A stretch of 44,236 nucleotides of DNA from assembly GCA_030037545.1 (NCBI GenBank), contig JASHRF010000044.1, positions 1 to 44,236 on the forward strand, written 5' to 3'. A program made the translations under genes and the position numbers. The DNA comes from Acidobacteriaceae bacterium. Its GTDB lineage: Bacteria; Acidobacteriota; Terriglobia; Terriglobales; Acidobacteriaceae. Below, piece by piece: positions 18,016 through 26,744 of this stretch; the first letter of the stretch is position 1, and every line of letters starts with the position of its first letter. The notes beneath the pieces were generated by a model. It did not search any database. It was not told the origin of the DNA and saw only the letters and a list, made by a program, of their open reading frames with translations.

Positions 18016-18783
18016 TCAAAAACGTGTCCCGCCAGGCCGCAAACTCGTGCCCACAGCGTCAGCGGACGCCCTGACCGGCGCCTCCAGCGGCAAGCGATGG
18101 TGCTGGCCACGATGGTACTTCAGATACCCAAGCCCGACGCGCATGTTGTGGTCCACATGTCCCGGCACCACAACCGCAATCGTGATCCCTAGAACCGCGT
18201 GGGCAATGGCCAGCGGATAGAGATTGCGATAGTGGAGGAAGATGAGGCACGCGATCGAGCCCCAGACCACGGTCAGCACCGCCAGCACCGGATTGGGCAG
18301 ATGCGCCAGCGCGAACAGGAAGGCCGCGGTAAACGCAGCCTGGCGCGGGCTGGGCAACAGCCGTAACAGCCGCGAAAGGAAAAAGCATTGCAGCAGGAAC
18401 TGCTGCACGCCCGACCAGATGGCGTAGGCCCAGAAGCCCTCCAGCAGCGTCAGCGCGCCGTGGGAATCGTGCAGCGTATGCAGCCGTGCAGAGATGGTCA
18501 CTGCAACCGCTGAAACCACCAGCGCCGCGCCCACCACCCAAAGCGAGCGGAAAAAGTTCCCCGCCCGCAGGCCCATGGCGCGAAAGCCTTCAAACGATGC
18601 CCCAATAATGATCGCAATCACCACGATCGCAACCCACCACAGCATCTGCTGCCACGGGCGCGGCGTCCACAGCACGGCCAGGATCAGCCCATAGGCGATG
18701 GCAATCTCAGCCAGGGCGCGGCGCTTGCTCTGCGGACGCGCGGAACCGGGTTCCAAATTTGAGCCGGCATTGAAGGCGGTCAT
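18016..18783 (-). CDS. CPBP (CAAX/Abi) family membrane protein with altered catalytic motif
   Basis: This protein of about 255 aa has about seven hydrophobic helices. It resembles the CPBP intramembrane protease family. Motif 2 is FALAHLPNP (FxxxH) and motif 3 is AIAHAVLGI. Motif 1, normally EExxxR with two catalytic glutamates, reads VQQFLLQCFF here, so both glutamates are glutamine and the arginine is missing. The protein may therefore be a non-proteolytic relative or use another mechanism. I chose the ATG at 18783. It lies right of the IS and left of an EamA transporter on the same strand, with no obvious functional link. Confidence 0.8.
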   Translation of the reverse strand: MTAFNAGSNLEPGSARPQSKRRALAEIAIAYGLILAVLWTPRPWQQMLWWVAIVVIAIIIGASFEGFRAMGLRAGNFFRSLWVVGAALVVSAVAVTISARLHTLHDSHGALTLLEGFWAYAIWSGVQQFLLQCFFLSRLLRLLPSPRQAAFTAAFLFALAHLPNPVLAVLTVVWGSIACLIFLHYRNLYPLAIAHAVLGITIAVVVPGHVDHNMRVGLGYLKYHRGQHHRLPLEAPVRASADAVGTSLRPGGTRF

Positions 18784-18972
18784 TGATTCGATGGTACTGC
18801 GACCTCCGGCGCTCAATCAGGGCGAGGCACGCCACGATCGGCGGGCCTGAAAAATCGATGCCGGAGAAGCGTTGCGGGATTCCGTTCCGGAATAACGTAC
18901 CTGAATACGTTCCTTGATTGCATTCCTGGACTATTGGACGGGCGCAGCCGCGTTTGGAAGCGGCCATCGCCG

Positions 18973-19986
18973 TTATTCTAGGATGACCCCTGGTTCTGGC
19001 TCGTTGCCCCGCGAGGTGAGCACCACGGCCGCGCCGATAATGAGCGCGCCGCCCAGCCACGCATACGGCCCCAGGCGCTCGCCGAGCAGTTCTACGCCCA
19101 GGATCGACCCCAGCGCCGGCTCGATGTTGAGAAAGACGCCGGCGCGCGAGGCCGGCACGTGGTGAAGGCCCCAGTTCCATAGCAATGTGGTAGTCGCAGT
19201 GCAAAGCACGCCGCTGACGGCCAGCGCGACCCAGGCCCGCACGCTGATGCCCGTAACAGGCGGAAGCGAAACCGGCCGATGCGTGAACGGCGTCAGCAGC
19301 ACGGGAGCAAAATCGATGGCCAGCAGCATCATGGTGCCGGAAAGAATGGTGTAAGCGCTCACCACTGGCGCGCGGTGGGTTTCGAGCAGCTTTTTGCTCA
19401 GGAGCACCCAGACCAGCGAGGTAATGAGCGAAAGAATTACCAGCAAATCGCCACGCGTCGTGGGAGTTTCGTTGCCTGTTGTGGCGTGGCTGCCGCCCAG
19501 CACCACCATGCCCGCCCCGACGGTAGAGGCGCAGAGAGCCAGCCAACCGGCCACATCCAGCCGCTCGCCGGCAAACATGGCGGCGGCCGCGGCCAGCAGC
19601 ACCGGCATGGCGCCCACCATCAGCGCGGCGTGGCTCACGGTGGTCAGCGTCAGCCCATGAAACTGCAGCAGAAACTGGATGGGAACCCCAAACGCGGCGG
19701 CCAGCAGCAGCAGGCGCCATTCGCGGTTCTTCATGCGCGGATGGTTTACCAGCGCCACCGGAAGGATGCCCAGTGAGGCAAACAGGAAACGGTAGAGCAC
19801 CATGTGCTCCACGCTCATCTCGTCGAGCGCCAGCCGGCCCCAATAGAAGCCTGTGCCCCACAGGGTTCCGGCCAGGGCGCAAGCGCCGTAACCCAGGAGG
19901 TTTACGCGCCGCGCAGCCGCTGCGGAGGCACGAAAATCCGCGCCCTCCCGCCCGCTCTGGCTTCTCCTCATATCGCGTTCTGGCAT
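18973..19986 (-). CDS. EamA/DMT-family inner-membrane transporter
   Basis: This 337-aa protein has ten predicted membrane helices in two EamA repeats. The first repeat includes LAGTLWGTGFYWGRLAL and the second LITSLVWVLLSKKLLE. Family-typical phrases are FLNIEPALGSILGVELLGE and GALIIGAAVVLTSRG. EamA proteins export metabolites or amino acids. Substrate cannot be read from sequence. The ATG at 19986 is preceded by AAAGGTGG on the minus strand. The start faces the divergent secreted-protein gene, with 77 bp between them as a shared promoter region. Confidence 0.92.
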   Translation of the reverse strand: MPERDMRRSQSGREGADFRASAAAARRVNLLGYGACALAGTLWGTGFYWGRLALDEMSVEHMVLYRFLFASLGILPVALVNHPRMKNREWRLLLLAAAFGVPIQFLLQFHGLTLTTVSHAALMVGAMPVLLAAAAAMFAGERLDVAGWLALCASTVGAGMVVLGGSHATTGNETPTTRGDLLVILSLITSLVWVLLSKKLLETHRAPVVSAYTILSGTMMLLAIDFAPVLLTPFTHRPVSLPPVTGISVRAWVALAVSGVLCTATTTLLWNWGLHHVPASRAGVFLNIEPALGSILGVELLGERLGPYAWLGGALIIGAAVVLTSRGNEPEPGVILE

Positions 19987-20063
19987 CCACCTTTACTGTC
20001 GCACAGGAGACTCCGGTGCCGCGATCACTGCCAAAAACCTCCGAATGGGCGAAAATACAGAGC

Positions 20064-21407
20064 ATGGCAACGATGCGGAAAGCTGCGGGCCTGGGTTTGT
20101 GCGCCGGCCTGTGGCTGGCGGTTGCCGGAGCCATGCCCATCACCGCAAGTGCGCAGACCGCTGAGCCTGACGCGCCCAAGCCGCACATCGAGCCACACAT
20201 TGAGCCTCGCGAGCTCTCCGGCTATTTCCCCTCCAAGCCTTCGATCGCGCCCGCGTGGACCATCCCCGTCGGCACGCTGGGTTTTGCCGCGCCCGGCGCT
20301 CTCTACCTGGGAGAACGCAACAGCCTGGTCTCGCTCGACTTCATCGGCGAAAACCGGCTCCTGTTCACTTTCCACGTCCCCGCCCTGCTACGCCGCATCC
20401 CCGGAGATCAAGACGCTGCTGACGAGCGCGAGATTCGGGCCGTGGTGCTCACCATCCCCAACGGCCCCGTGCAAGCCGAGGCCAACTGGCTCCTTCACGA
20501 TCGTGCCCGCTACCTGTGGATGCTCCGCGACGGCCATTTCCTGCTTCGTGACCGCGACAGTCTGGTCGAGGGCGACGCCTCGCTCAAGCTCTCGCCGCTT
20601 CTGCGCTTTCCCGGGCCTCTGCTCTCGGTGGAGCTCGACCCCAGCCAGCAGTTTCTGGTCACCAACTCCCGCGAGCCGGCGAAGAGCGGCGCTAAAGCGG
20701 AAGGTGCTTCTGACCCGTCGGCGCTCACCGGCATTGACACCGGCGACACCTCCGGCGCCAACGAACCCGACATCGTGCTGCGTATCCTGCATCACGCTTC
20801 GGACAATGCGATCCTGACCACCCGGGTGCGCGACCTGGTTCATGTGCCCATCAATGACCAGGGCTACGCGGATAGCCTGCGTGGCAATGGAGTCGATTGG
20901 ACGGTCGAGATGAACTTCTTCGGGGGGGGAAGCCGGCCGATTGGAAGCCTCAAGTCAGCCTGCATGCCCGATCTGAGCTTTATCTCCGAACGCGAGTTGC
21001 TGGCCGCTGCCTGCGCCGATATGGGCGATAACGCCCTGGTGGCGATGACCGCCAGCGGCCAAAAACTTTGGATCGACCTGGTTCCCGATCGCCAGGTCTG
21101 GCCCCTCCTGATCCGCGCGGCCACGGGCGAGCGCTTCGCCCGCGAATCGCTGTACGTCACGCACTCGATTACCGCCTTCGCGCCGCTGGGGGACGACGAG
21201 ATCAAGGGACAATGGCTTCAGGTTTTCGATGCTGCCACTGGACGCGTGGCCTTCGAGACGCCGGTAAGCCCGATTCTCGACGCGGGCGGTAACGTCGCGC
21301 TCTCGCCTTCCGGCCGGCGCGTAGCCGTGCTCAACAACGGCGTCATCCAAGTCTTTGAGCTTCCGGCGCCGCCTGCGGTGCCCGATCCGGAACGCCTTTC
21401 CCATTAG
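20064..21407 (+). CDS. Secreted protein of unknown function, possible beta-propeller
   Basis: This 447-aa product has a signal peptide (GLGLCAGLWLAVAGAMPITASA). The mature protein is rich in beta-strand-like segments typical of propeller repeats: NSLVSLDFIGENRLLFTFHV, LLSVELDPSQQFLV, LQVFDAATGRVAFE, NVALSPSGRRVAVLNNGVIQVFEL. The last two resemble WD/YVTN-type blades, so a propeller is inferred. No catalytic residues can be pointed to. I chose the ATG at 20064; the frame is open upstream but that region overlaps the divergent transporter. A PP2C phosphatase follows 57 bp downstream on the same strand. Confidence 0.72.
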   Translation: MATMRKAAGLGLCAGLWLAVAGAMPITASAQTAEPDAPKPHIEPHIEPRELSGYFPSKPSIAPAWTIPVGTLGFAAPGALYLGERNSLVSLDFIGENRLLFTFHVPALLRRIPGDQDAADEREIRAVVLTIPNGPVQAEANWLLHDRARYLWMLRDGHFLLRDRDSLVEGDASLKLSPLLRFPGPLLSVELDPSQQFLVTNSREPAKSGAKAEGASDPSALTGIDTGDTSGANEPDIVLRILHHASDNAILTTRVRDLVHVPINDQGYADSLRGNGVDWTVEMNFFGGGSRPIGSLKSACMPDLSFISERELLAAACADMGDNALVAMTASGQKLWIDLVPDRQVWPLLIRAATGERFARESLYVTHSITAFAPLGDDEIKGQWLQVFDAATGRVAFETPVSPILDAGGNVALSPSGRRVAVLNNGVIQVFELPAPPAVPDPERLSH

Positions 21408-21464
21408 CCGGTTTTCCGCTCCGCCCTAACGCGCCCTGTGTAAACTGTCAAGCGGGAGATTTGA

Positions 21465-22211
21465 TTGAGTTCGGCCGTCATCCACTATTCGGCCGCGGCA
21501 TGCACCGACCGTGGCCGCAAGCGCTCATCGAACGAAGACGCCTTCGGCTTCTCCGTTGATCATGGCGTGTTCGTGGTGTGCGACGGCATGGGCGGCGCCG
21601 CGGCCGGCGAAGTGGCGAGCGCGCTGGCAGTTGATGAATTGATGCGCCTGCTCAAGGAACGTTCCGCCGGTGCGCCCTTGCCCGAGGCTGCGGAACAGGC
21701 CATTATGGCCGCCAATGGGACCATCTTTACCCGCGCGGCGCGCAACCCCAAGCTGAGTGGCATGGGGACCACGCTGGTGTTGCTGTTGGCGAACGCGGAC
21801 CGCGCCTGGATGCTCAATATCGGCGACAGCCGTGGCTACCGGCTGCGCGGCGGGAAGCTGGAGCAGATCACCGTCGATCACTCTCTGGTCGAGGAACAGG
21901 TACGCTCCGGCCGCATCAATCTTGCCGAGGCGAAGCGCTCCCCTCTGCGCAACGTGATCACCCGCGCCCTGGGCACACAGCCCACGGTTACCGCCGACGT
22001 CTTCCCTCTCGAAATCGAACCCGGCGATCTCTTCCTGCTCTGTTCCGACGGCCTCACCCGCGAATTGTCCGACGATTTGCTGGAATCGATGCTGCGACTC
22101 GACCTGAAGCTGGAGGCGCTGTGCGAGCGGCTCATCGGCGCCGCCAATAATGCCGGCGGACACGACAACATCACGTGTTTGCTGCTTCGCGCCGGGGGGA
22201 CTACTCAGTGA
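21465..22211 (+). CDS. PP2C-type serine/threonine protein phosphatase
   Basis: This 248-aa cytosolic phosphatase belongs to the bacterial Stp1/PrpC group, which removes phosphate from substrates of Hanks-type kinases. All core motifs are present: RSSNEDAFG, VVCDGMGGAAAGE, GMGTTLV, IGDSRGYRLR, LCSDGLT and GGHDNIT, including the metal-binding aspartates. It starts with TTG at 21465 preceded by GGGAG. The final 11 bp overlap the convergent MFS exporter gene. No kinase gene is seen in the window. Confidence 0.95.
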   Translation: MSSAVIHYSAAACTDRGRKRSSNEDAFGFSVDHGVFVVCDGMGGAAAGEVASALAVDELMRLLKERSAGAPLPEAAEQAIMAANGTIFTRAARNPKLSGMGTTLVLLLANADRAWMLNIGDSRGYRLRGGKLEQITVDHSLVEEQVRSGRINLAEAKRSPLRNVITRALGTQPTVTADVFPLEIEPGDLFLLCSDGLTRELSDDLLESMLRLDLKLEALCERLIGAANNAGGHDNITCLLLRAGGTTQ

Positions 22212-23802
22212 TCTCCACGCGGCCCTCAGCGCGCGCCGGCGCCAGCAGCAGCACCAGTGGAATGCAGGCCAGGGAAAGCATGGCCAGGATGCGGAAGTTA
22301 TCGGCATAGGTCAACATGGCGGCCTGCTGTTGCAGGTTCATGTAAAGCGCTCCCAGCGCCCGGCGCGCAGCGGTCGCGGGATCGGAGCCGCCCACCGCGG
22401 TGATTTGCCCCGCCAAACTTTGTGCCGCCGCCATCGCGCCGGGAGTAGTCGGCGTAAGATGCGCCCCCAGGTAGGTCTGGTGAATCTGCGCGCCGCGCGA
22501 CAGGTTGGCGGTGAGCACGGCGATGCCCACGCTGCCGCCGATGTTGCGCATCAGGTTGTAGATGCCGGCGGCGTTGCCCATCTCCTGCTTGCGCAGCAGC
22601 CCCATGGTCATGGTGGTCAGCGGCACAAACACAAATCCTCCGCCAAAGCCGTTGATGAAATTCGGTATGGCGACCGACCACATGGATATGCCGAGGTTCA
22701 TGCGGCTTAGCTCCAGCGTGGAGTAGCCGAAGATGAGCAGGCCCGTAGCCAGCAGCAGGCGGCCATCGACGCGACTCACCAGCGTGCCCACTACCAACAT
22801 GGCGATTAGCGAGCCAAGGCCGCGCGGACTCACCGCCAATCCACTGTCGAATGCCGTGTATCCCAGCAGTGTTTGCAGAAATAGCGGCAGAATTGCCGTG
22901 ATCCCGTAGAGCACAAATCCATAGAACGTAGTGATCGCCGTGCCCACGCTGAAGTTGCGAATCAGCATGGCGCGCAGTTGCACGATGGGATCTTTGTTGG
23001 TCAGCTCGCGATAGACGAAGCCCAGGAAGGCGGCCGCGGAAAGCGCCGTCACCCAGCGAATCCACGCGGCGCCGAACCAATCCGCCTCCTGGCCCTTGTC
23101 GAGCACCAGTTGCATCGATCCCAGCCAGATAGCCATCAGCCCGAAGCCCATGGTATCGATGGCCACGCGCGTAACCTCGCGCAGGTACGGCGGGTCTTCA
23201 ATATAGAGATGGGCCATGAACAACGCCAGCAGTCCCACCGGCAGATTGATGTAAAAGATCCAGCGCCACGTGTAGCTGTCGGTGATCCATCCGCCCAGCG
23301 TGGGCCCGATAACTGGCGCCACCACGATGCCTACGCCGTAGGCGGCCATGGCCTTGCCGTGCTGCTCGGGCGGAAAGCTCTCCAGCAGGATCGACTGCGC
23401 CAGCGGCTGCATCCCCCCGCCGCCCGCGCCCTGCAAAACGCGCGCGAAGATCAGCATCGGCATGGCAACGGCCATACCGCACAGCATCGACGCGCCGGTA
23501 AAACTGATGATGGACAGGATCAGCAGCCGTTTGCGCCCGATGCGCCGCGCGATCCATCCGCTGGCCGGAAGCATGATGGCGCTCGACACCAGGTAGCTGG
23601 TCAGCACCCATGTGGATTCGTCGGTGGAGGCCGAAAGGCTGCCGGCGATGTGCGGCAGCGCCACGTTGGCAATGGAAGAATCGAGCACCACCATGAACGT
23701 GGCCAGCATCACGGAGATGGCCACCATCCATGGGTTTACCGAGGGCCGCCAATCGGCCTCGGCAGTTTCCGGGTTGTGCGCCGCGGCGCCGGCTGTGCTC
23801 AT
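22201..23802 (-). CDS. DHA2-family (EmrB/QacA) MFS multidrug exporter
   Basis: This protein of about 533 aa has 14 predicted helices. Hallmarks are motif C-like FMVVLDSSIANVALPHI in helix 1, SGWIARRIGRKRLL in the loop after helix 2 (motif A) and GVGIVVAPVIGPTLGGW in helix 5. These mark the DHA2/EmrB group of proton-driven drug exporters. I chose the ATG at 23802 because AGGA lies 7 bp upstream on the minus strand; other in-frame starts lie upstream. No EmrA-like adaptor gene is adjacent. The 3' end overlaps the PP2C gene by 11 bp in convergent orientation. Confidence 0.94.
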   Translation of the reverse strand: MSTAGAAAHNPETAEADWRPSVNPWMVAISVMLATFMVVLDSSIANVALPHIAGSLSASTDESTWVLTSYLVSSAIMLPASGWIARRIGRKRLLILSIISFTGASMLCGMAVAMPMLIFARVLQGAGGGGMQPLAQSILLESFPPEQHGKAMAAYGVGIVVAPVIGPTLGGWITDSYTWRWIFYINLPVGLLALFMAHLYIEDPPYLREVTRVAIDTMGFGLMAIWLGSMQLVLDKGQEADWFGAAWIRWVTALSAAAFLGFVYRELTNKDPIVQLRAMLIRNFSVGTAITTFYGFVLYGITAILPLFLQTLLGYTAFDSGLAVSPRGLGSLIAMLVVGTLVSRVDGRLLLATGLLIFGYSTLELSRMNLGISMWSVAIPNFINGFGGGFVFVPLTTMTMGLLRKQEMGNAAGIYNLMRNIGGSVGIAVLTANLSRGAQIHQTYLGAHLTPTTPGAMAAAQSLAGQITAVGGSDPATAARRALGALYMNLQQQAAMLTYADNFRILAMLSLACIPLVLLLAPARAEGRVEITE

Positions 23803-23873
23803 GCGCGATTCCTGGGGACCCATCAAGACAGATAAATGAATGCTGCCGGCGCGCGGCGTTCGATCAGCGTGCT

Positions 23874-24074
23874 TCAATCGTAGCCCTTAGAGTGTGGAAT
23901 GTCGTGCGAAATGCGATCGATGATCGTCGCATAGTGCGGAGCCTTATCGAGACGCACCGCGCCGGTTACGACAAACTCGGCCTGGAAGCCTTCAATGCTT
24001 TGGGAATTGATGCGCTCCACCAGCACGCCGGGAAAGCTGTTTTCTATGCCAAACAGGACGCCGATCTTCTTCAT
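23874..24074 (-). pseudogene. Truncated N-terminal fragment of a conserved hypothetical
   Basis: A 66-codon frame begins MKKIGVLFGIENSFPGVLV and ends abruptly after IIDRISHDIPHSKGYD. The beginning looks like a proper protein N-terminus and resembles hypotheticals with an ATP-grasp-like N-terminal lobe (MKK.G.L.G.E..FP.A...RIN). Such proteins are several hundred residues long, and no continuation is found in any frame before the MFS gene at 23802. I therefore regard it as a remnant left by deletion. The family resemblance is from memory and uncertain; the truncation itself rests on that. Confidence 0.45.
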
Positions 24075-24300
24075 CCGCTTACACTCCGGGCACAGTCGCG
24101 GCTTTCCGCATTCGCAAGAGAAAAATCGCCGCAGGATGCTTTGTTTCAGTGTACGTCACGTCACTGTCAAAGTTGCGCGCAATGCTGAAGATGAAGATCG
24201 GAGGAATTGCGAAATGGCACGGCTGTGCGCACCTGCCCCGCCGGAGTATATTCCTCTGTTGGGCTTTTTGTGGTGAAAAACGGTTGTGCCGGAGGTGAAC

Positions 24301-24924
24301 ATGAAATACCGCGCATTGACTGTAGCCAGGGAGTTCGGAAGCGGCGGCGGCCGCATCGCCAACACCATTGCCGAATGGCTAGACTGGAAGCTGCTCGACA
24401 ACGAGCTGATCGTCGCCATCGCCCGCGCCGCGCGTGTGGATTCCAAAATCGTGCGCCACTACGACGAGCGCGTCGATTCGTGGCTGCGACGCATGAACGA
24501 AGAAGCCGTGCGCGGCGTGGCCATGGCAGCGGGACGGCCCTTTAACGACGAAGACATCTTCGACGCCCACGTGATGGCTGCGCTCACCCGCAAGATCATC
24601 GAGGAAGCATACGCCTCAGGAAACTGCGTCATCGTGGGCCGCGGTGCGCAATGCATCCTGGAGCACAAGCCCGATGTATTTCACGTATTTGTTTACGCAG
24701 CGCTGCGCGACCGCATGCATCGCCTCAAGAGCCGCCTCGAGCCCGGCGCCGATATTGCCCTGCGCATCCGCACTGTCGATGCAGAGCGCGCCAAATATCT
24801 GCACCAGAGTTTTGACAGAGACTGGTGCGATCATCGCCTCTATGACCTCATGATCCGTTCTCAAGAAGACGAAGACTCAACCGCGCGCAGCATTTTCTAC
24901 GCCATGACGGGCACTGGACGATGA
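24301..24924 (+). CDS. Cytidylate kinase-like family protein
   Basis: This 207-aa protein belongs to the cytidylate-kinase-like family (PF13189 type), P-loop proteins related to CMP kinase. The N-terminal VAREFGSGGGRIANTIAEWL carries the phosphate-binding loop, followed by WKLLDNELI and CVIVGRGAQCILEHKP, all family hallmarks. The C-terminal half has the helical lid (RDRMHRLKSR). Substrates of this family are not established. The ATG at 24301 is preceded by GGAGGTGAAC, an optimal ribosome-binding site. It stands alone between two minus-strand blocks. Confidence 0.85.
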   Translation: MKYRALTVAREFGSGGGRIANTIAEWLDWKLLDNELIVAIARAARVDSKIVRHYDERVDSWLRRMNEEAVRGVAMAAGRPFNDEDIFDAHVMAALTRKIIEEAYASGNCVIVGRGAQCILEHKPDVFHVFVYAALRDRMHRLKSRLEPGADIALRIRTVDAERAKYLHQSFDRDWCDHRLYDLMIRSQEDEDSTARSIFYAMTGTGR

Positions 24925-24991
24925 GCCGCCGCCGTAGCGACGTATCGAATTCCCGTCGCGAAGTTAGGTCGCGGCCCAGACTTGGTAAAGC

Positions 24992-25480
24992 CTATTGTGC
25001 CGGCCCGGCAATTTTGCGCAATTGGGTCAGATGGTTCAAATCGTGCCCCGCCATGGTTTCCACGACGGCCTGAAACGTCAAAACGCCGCGCTCCGGATGG
25101 GTCATGGTCCGGCCCCTGGCTTCCGGAAGCGCCGATTGAATCAGCCCCAGATTCCATCCCCGCATCGCGGAGAAAACCTCCAGCGCCCGGCCCGCGGGAA
25201 TGCCGCTGTACTGCGCAGCCCATTTGCCCTGATCGAACGGCTGGATGGTAGGCCCATCCTCGGCCAGCGCCTGCCGCAAACGGAAACCGAAAACCAGCTC
25301 GCAGTCGGCCAGGTGGCAAACGATCTCCGCGGCACTCCATTTTCCCGGCGCCGGGCGCGTAGAGGCATTGGCGTCGCCAATCTCGCTGAGCATGGAGCGA
25401 ATCGCCTCGGGCGCCGCCGCCAGAATCACTTCAATCGGTCGCCCGTCGAGAAAATCTTCATAGGGATTGAGCTTGCTCAA
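24992..25480 (-). CDS. DinB/YfiT-family putative metal-dependent enzyme
   Basis: This 162-aa four-helix-bundle protein belongs to the DinB superfamily. Family features are GKWSAAEIVCHLADCE, with the first His, and MAGHDLNHLTQLRKI, with the paired HxxxH, giving the usual metal-binding histidine triad. Many members are thiol-dependent S-transferases (bacillithiol or mycothiol); the reaction here is unknown. I chose TTG at 25480 because AGGAGG lies just upstream on the minus strand; the longer frame to 25504 would bury this site. It follows meaB after 188 bp and may or may not belong to that operon. Confidence 0.88.
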   Translation of the reverse strand: MSKLNPYEDFLDGRPIEVILAAAPEAIRSMLSEIGDANASTRPAPGKWSAAEIVCHLADCELVFGFRLRQALAEDGPTIQPFDQGKWAAQYSGIPAGRALEVFSAMRGWNLGLIQSALPEARGRTMTHPERGVLTFQAVVETMAGHDLNHLTQLRKIAGPAQ

Positions 25481-25668
25481 CGAACCTCCTCGGCCGCAGT
25501 ACAAATTGTGGGGAAAATTGCGCCCGGGCTTTTGCGACAGAACTGCGCGAGTCCAGTGTACAAGAGAGTGGCATCAGCGCTCGGATTCAATGCATAGCGC
25601 CAGAATTCTGACCGGGGTTCCCGGCAAGCCGCTTTTGGTTTGACGGGACGGAGACCCGCACTGGCCAG

Positions 25669-26733
25669 TCAGCCCTTCGGCCCGCTTCCGGAATACAAAT
25701 CCAGCAGAGCCCGCGCCGCCGCAAACGATGTGATGCGCCCCTCCACCACTTCCTGCTCCAGCGCCGTCATGCGGCTGCGCACTCCAGGATGCGACTCGAA
25801 CCGTTGCCTCAACCCCTGCTCGATGGTCTCGTGCATCCACTGCCGCGTCTGCTCGCGGCGCGAGCGCACAAGCCAGCCGTTGGCGCGGGTTGCCGCGCGA
25901 TGTTCCAGCACGCACTCCCATAACTCGCGAATGCCTTTGCCTGACAGCGCCGAGCAGGCTAGCGCGCGTGGCTTCCATCCCGATGCGGAAGCAGGGAAAA
26001 AGTGCAGCGCATTTTCCGCTTCGCCGCGCGCGCTCTCTGCCGCGGGCGCATTGGCTCCATCGGCCTTGTTGATGACCACCACGTCGGCCAGCTCCATCAC
26101 CCCGCGCTTGATGCCCTGCAGCTCGTCTCCGGCGCCGGCCAGCGCGATGAGCAGAAAAAAATCCACCATGTCTCGCACCGCGGTCTCCGACTGCCCCACG
26201 CCCACGGTCTCGACCAGGATGTTGCGATAACCCGCCGCTTCGCACAACAGCATGGCCTCGCGCGTGCGTTGCGCCACCCCTCCGAACGATCCGCGCGACG
26301 GGGACGGTCGAATGAAGGCCAGTTCGCTCGCGGCCAACCCATTCATGCGCGTCTTGTCGCCCAGAATGCTGCCGCCGGAGAGCCGGCTGCTGGGATCGAC
26401 GGCGAGCACGGCCACTTTTTCTCTGCGCGTGAGGATCAGGTGCTGGCCGAGCGCTTCAATCAGGCTGCTCTTGCCCGCTCCCGGCACGCCGGTAATGCCC
26501 ACGCGAATGGAAGCGCCGCTCAGCGGCAGGCAGTCTTCAACGATCCGTTCGGCAATTTCTCGGTCGGCCTCGCGCGCGCTCTCCATCAGTGTGATGGCGC
26601 GCGCTAGGATCAGACGATCGCCGCGCAGAATGCCGTCAATATATTGCTCCCGAGCCAGAGAAACAGGTTTTCGACGAGCACTCGGCGCCTCCGGAATTTC
26701 ACATCCAGGCTTCTCGCGTAATGCGTTTTCCAT
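25669..26733 (-). CDS. meaB: MeaB/ArgK-type GTPase chaperone of methylmalonyl-CoA mutase
   Basis: This 354-aa G3E-family GTPase protects and reactivates adenosylcobalamin-dependent methylmalonyl-CoA mutase and gates cofactor loading. Walker A is GITGVPGAGKSSLIEAL, the MeaB-typical DPSSRLSGGSILGDKTRM follows, then VETVGVGQSE (switch region) and the NKAD base-recognition motif. Length is normal. It starts 11 bp after mutB stops, so the two are translated from one message, consistent with its role. Confidence 0.95.
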   Translation of the reverse strand: MENALREKPGCEIPEAPSARRKPVSLAREQYIDGILRGDRLILARAITLMESAREADREIAERIVEDCLPLSGASIRVGITGVPGAGKSSLIEALGQHLILTRREKVAVLAVDPSSRLSGGSILGDKTRMNGLAASELAFIRPSPSRGSFGGVAQRTREAMLLCEAAGYRNILVETVGVGQSETAVRDMVDFFLLIALAGAGDELQGIKRGVMELADVVVINKADGANAPAAESARGEAENALHFFPASASGWKPRALACSALSGKGIRELWECVLEHRAATRANGWLVRSRREQTRQWMHETIEQGLRQRFESHPGVRSRMTALEQEVVEGRITSFAAARALLDLYSGSGPKG

Positions 26734-26744
26734 CGCCCCTCCCG

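Noticed and set aside
18707..20200. A 497-codon minus-strand frame rich in Arg, Ala and Gly
   Set aside because: It lies over the EamA transporter in another frame of the same strand; the transporter frame has clear membrane repeats while this one is low-complexity.
25029..25050. tRNA-like GGTTCAAATC segment
   Set aside because: No acceptor or anticodon stems can be built around it, and it encodes the conserved His motif of the DinB protein.
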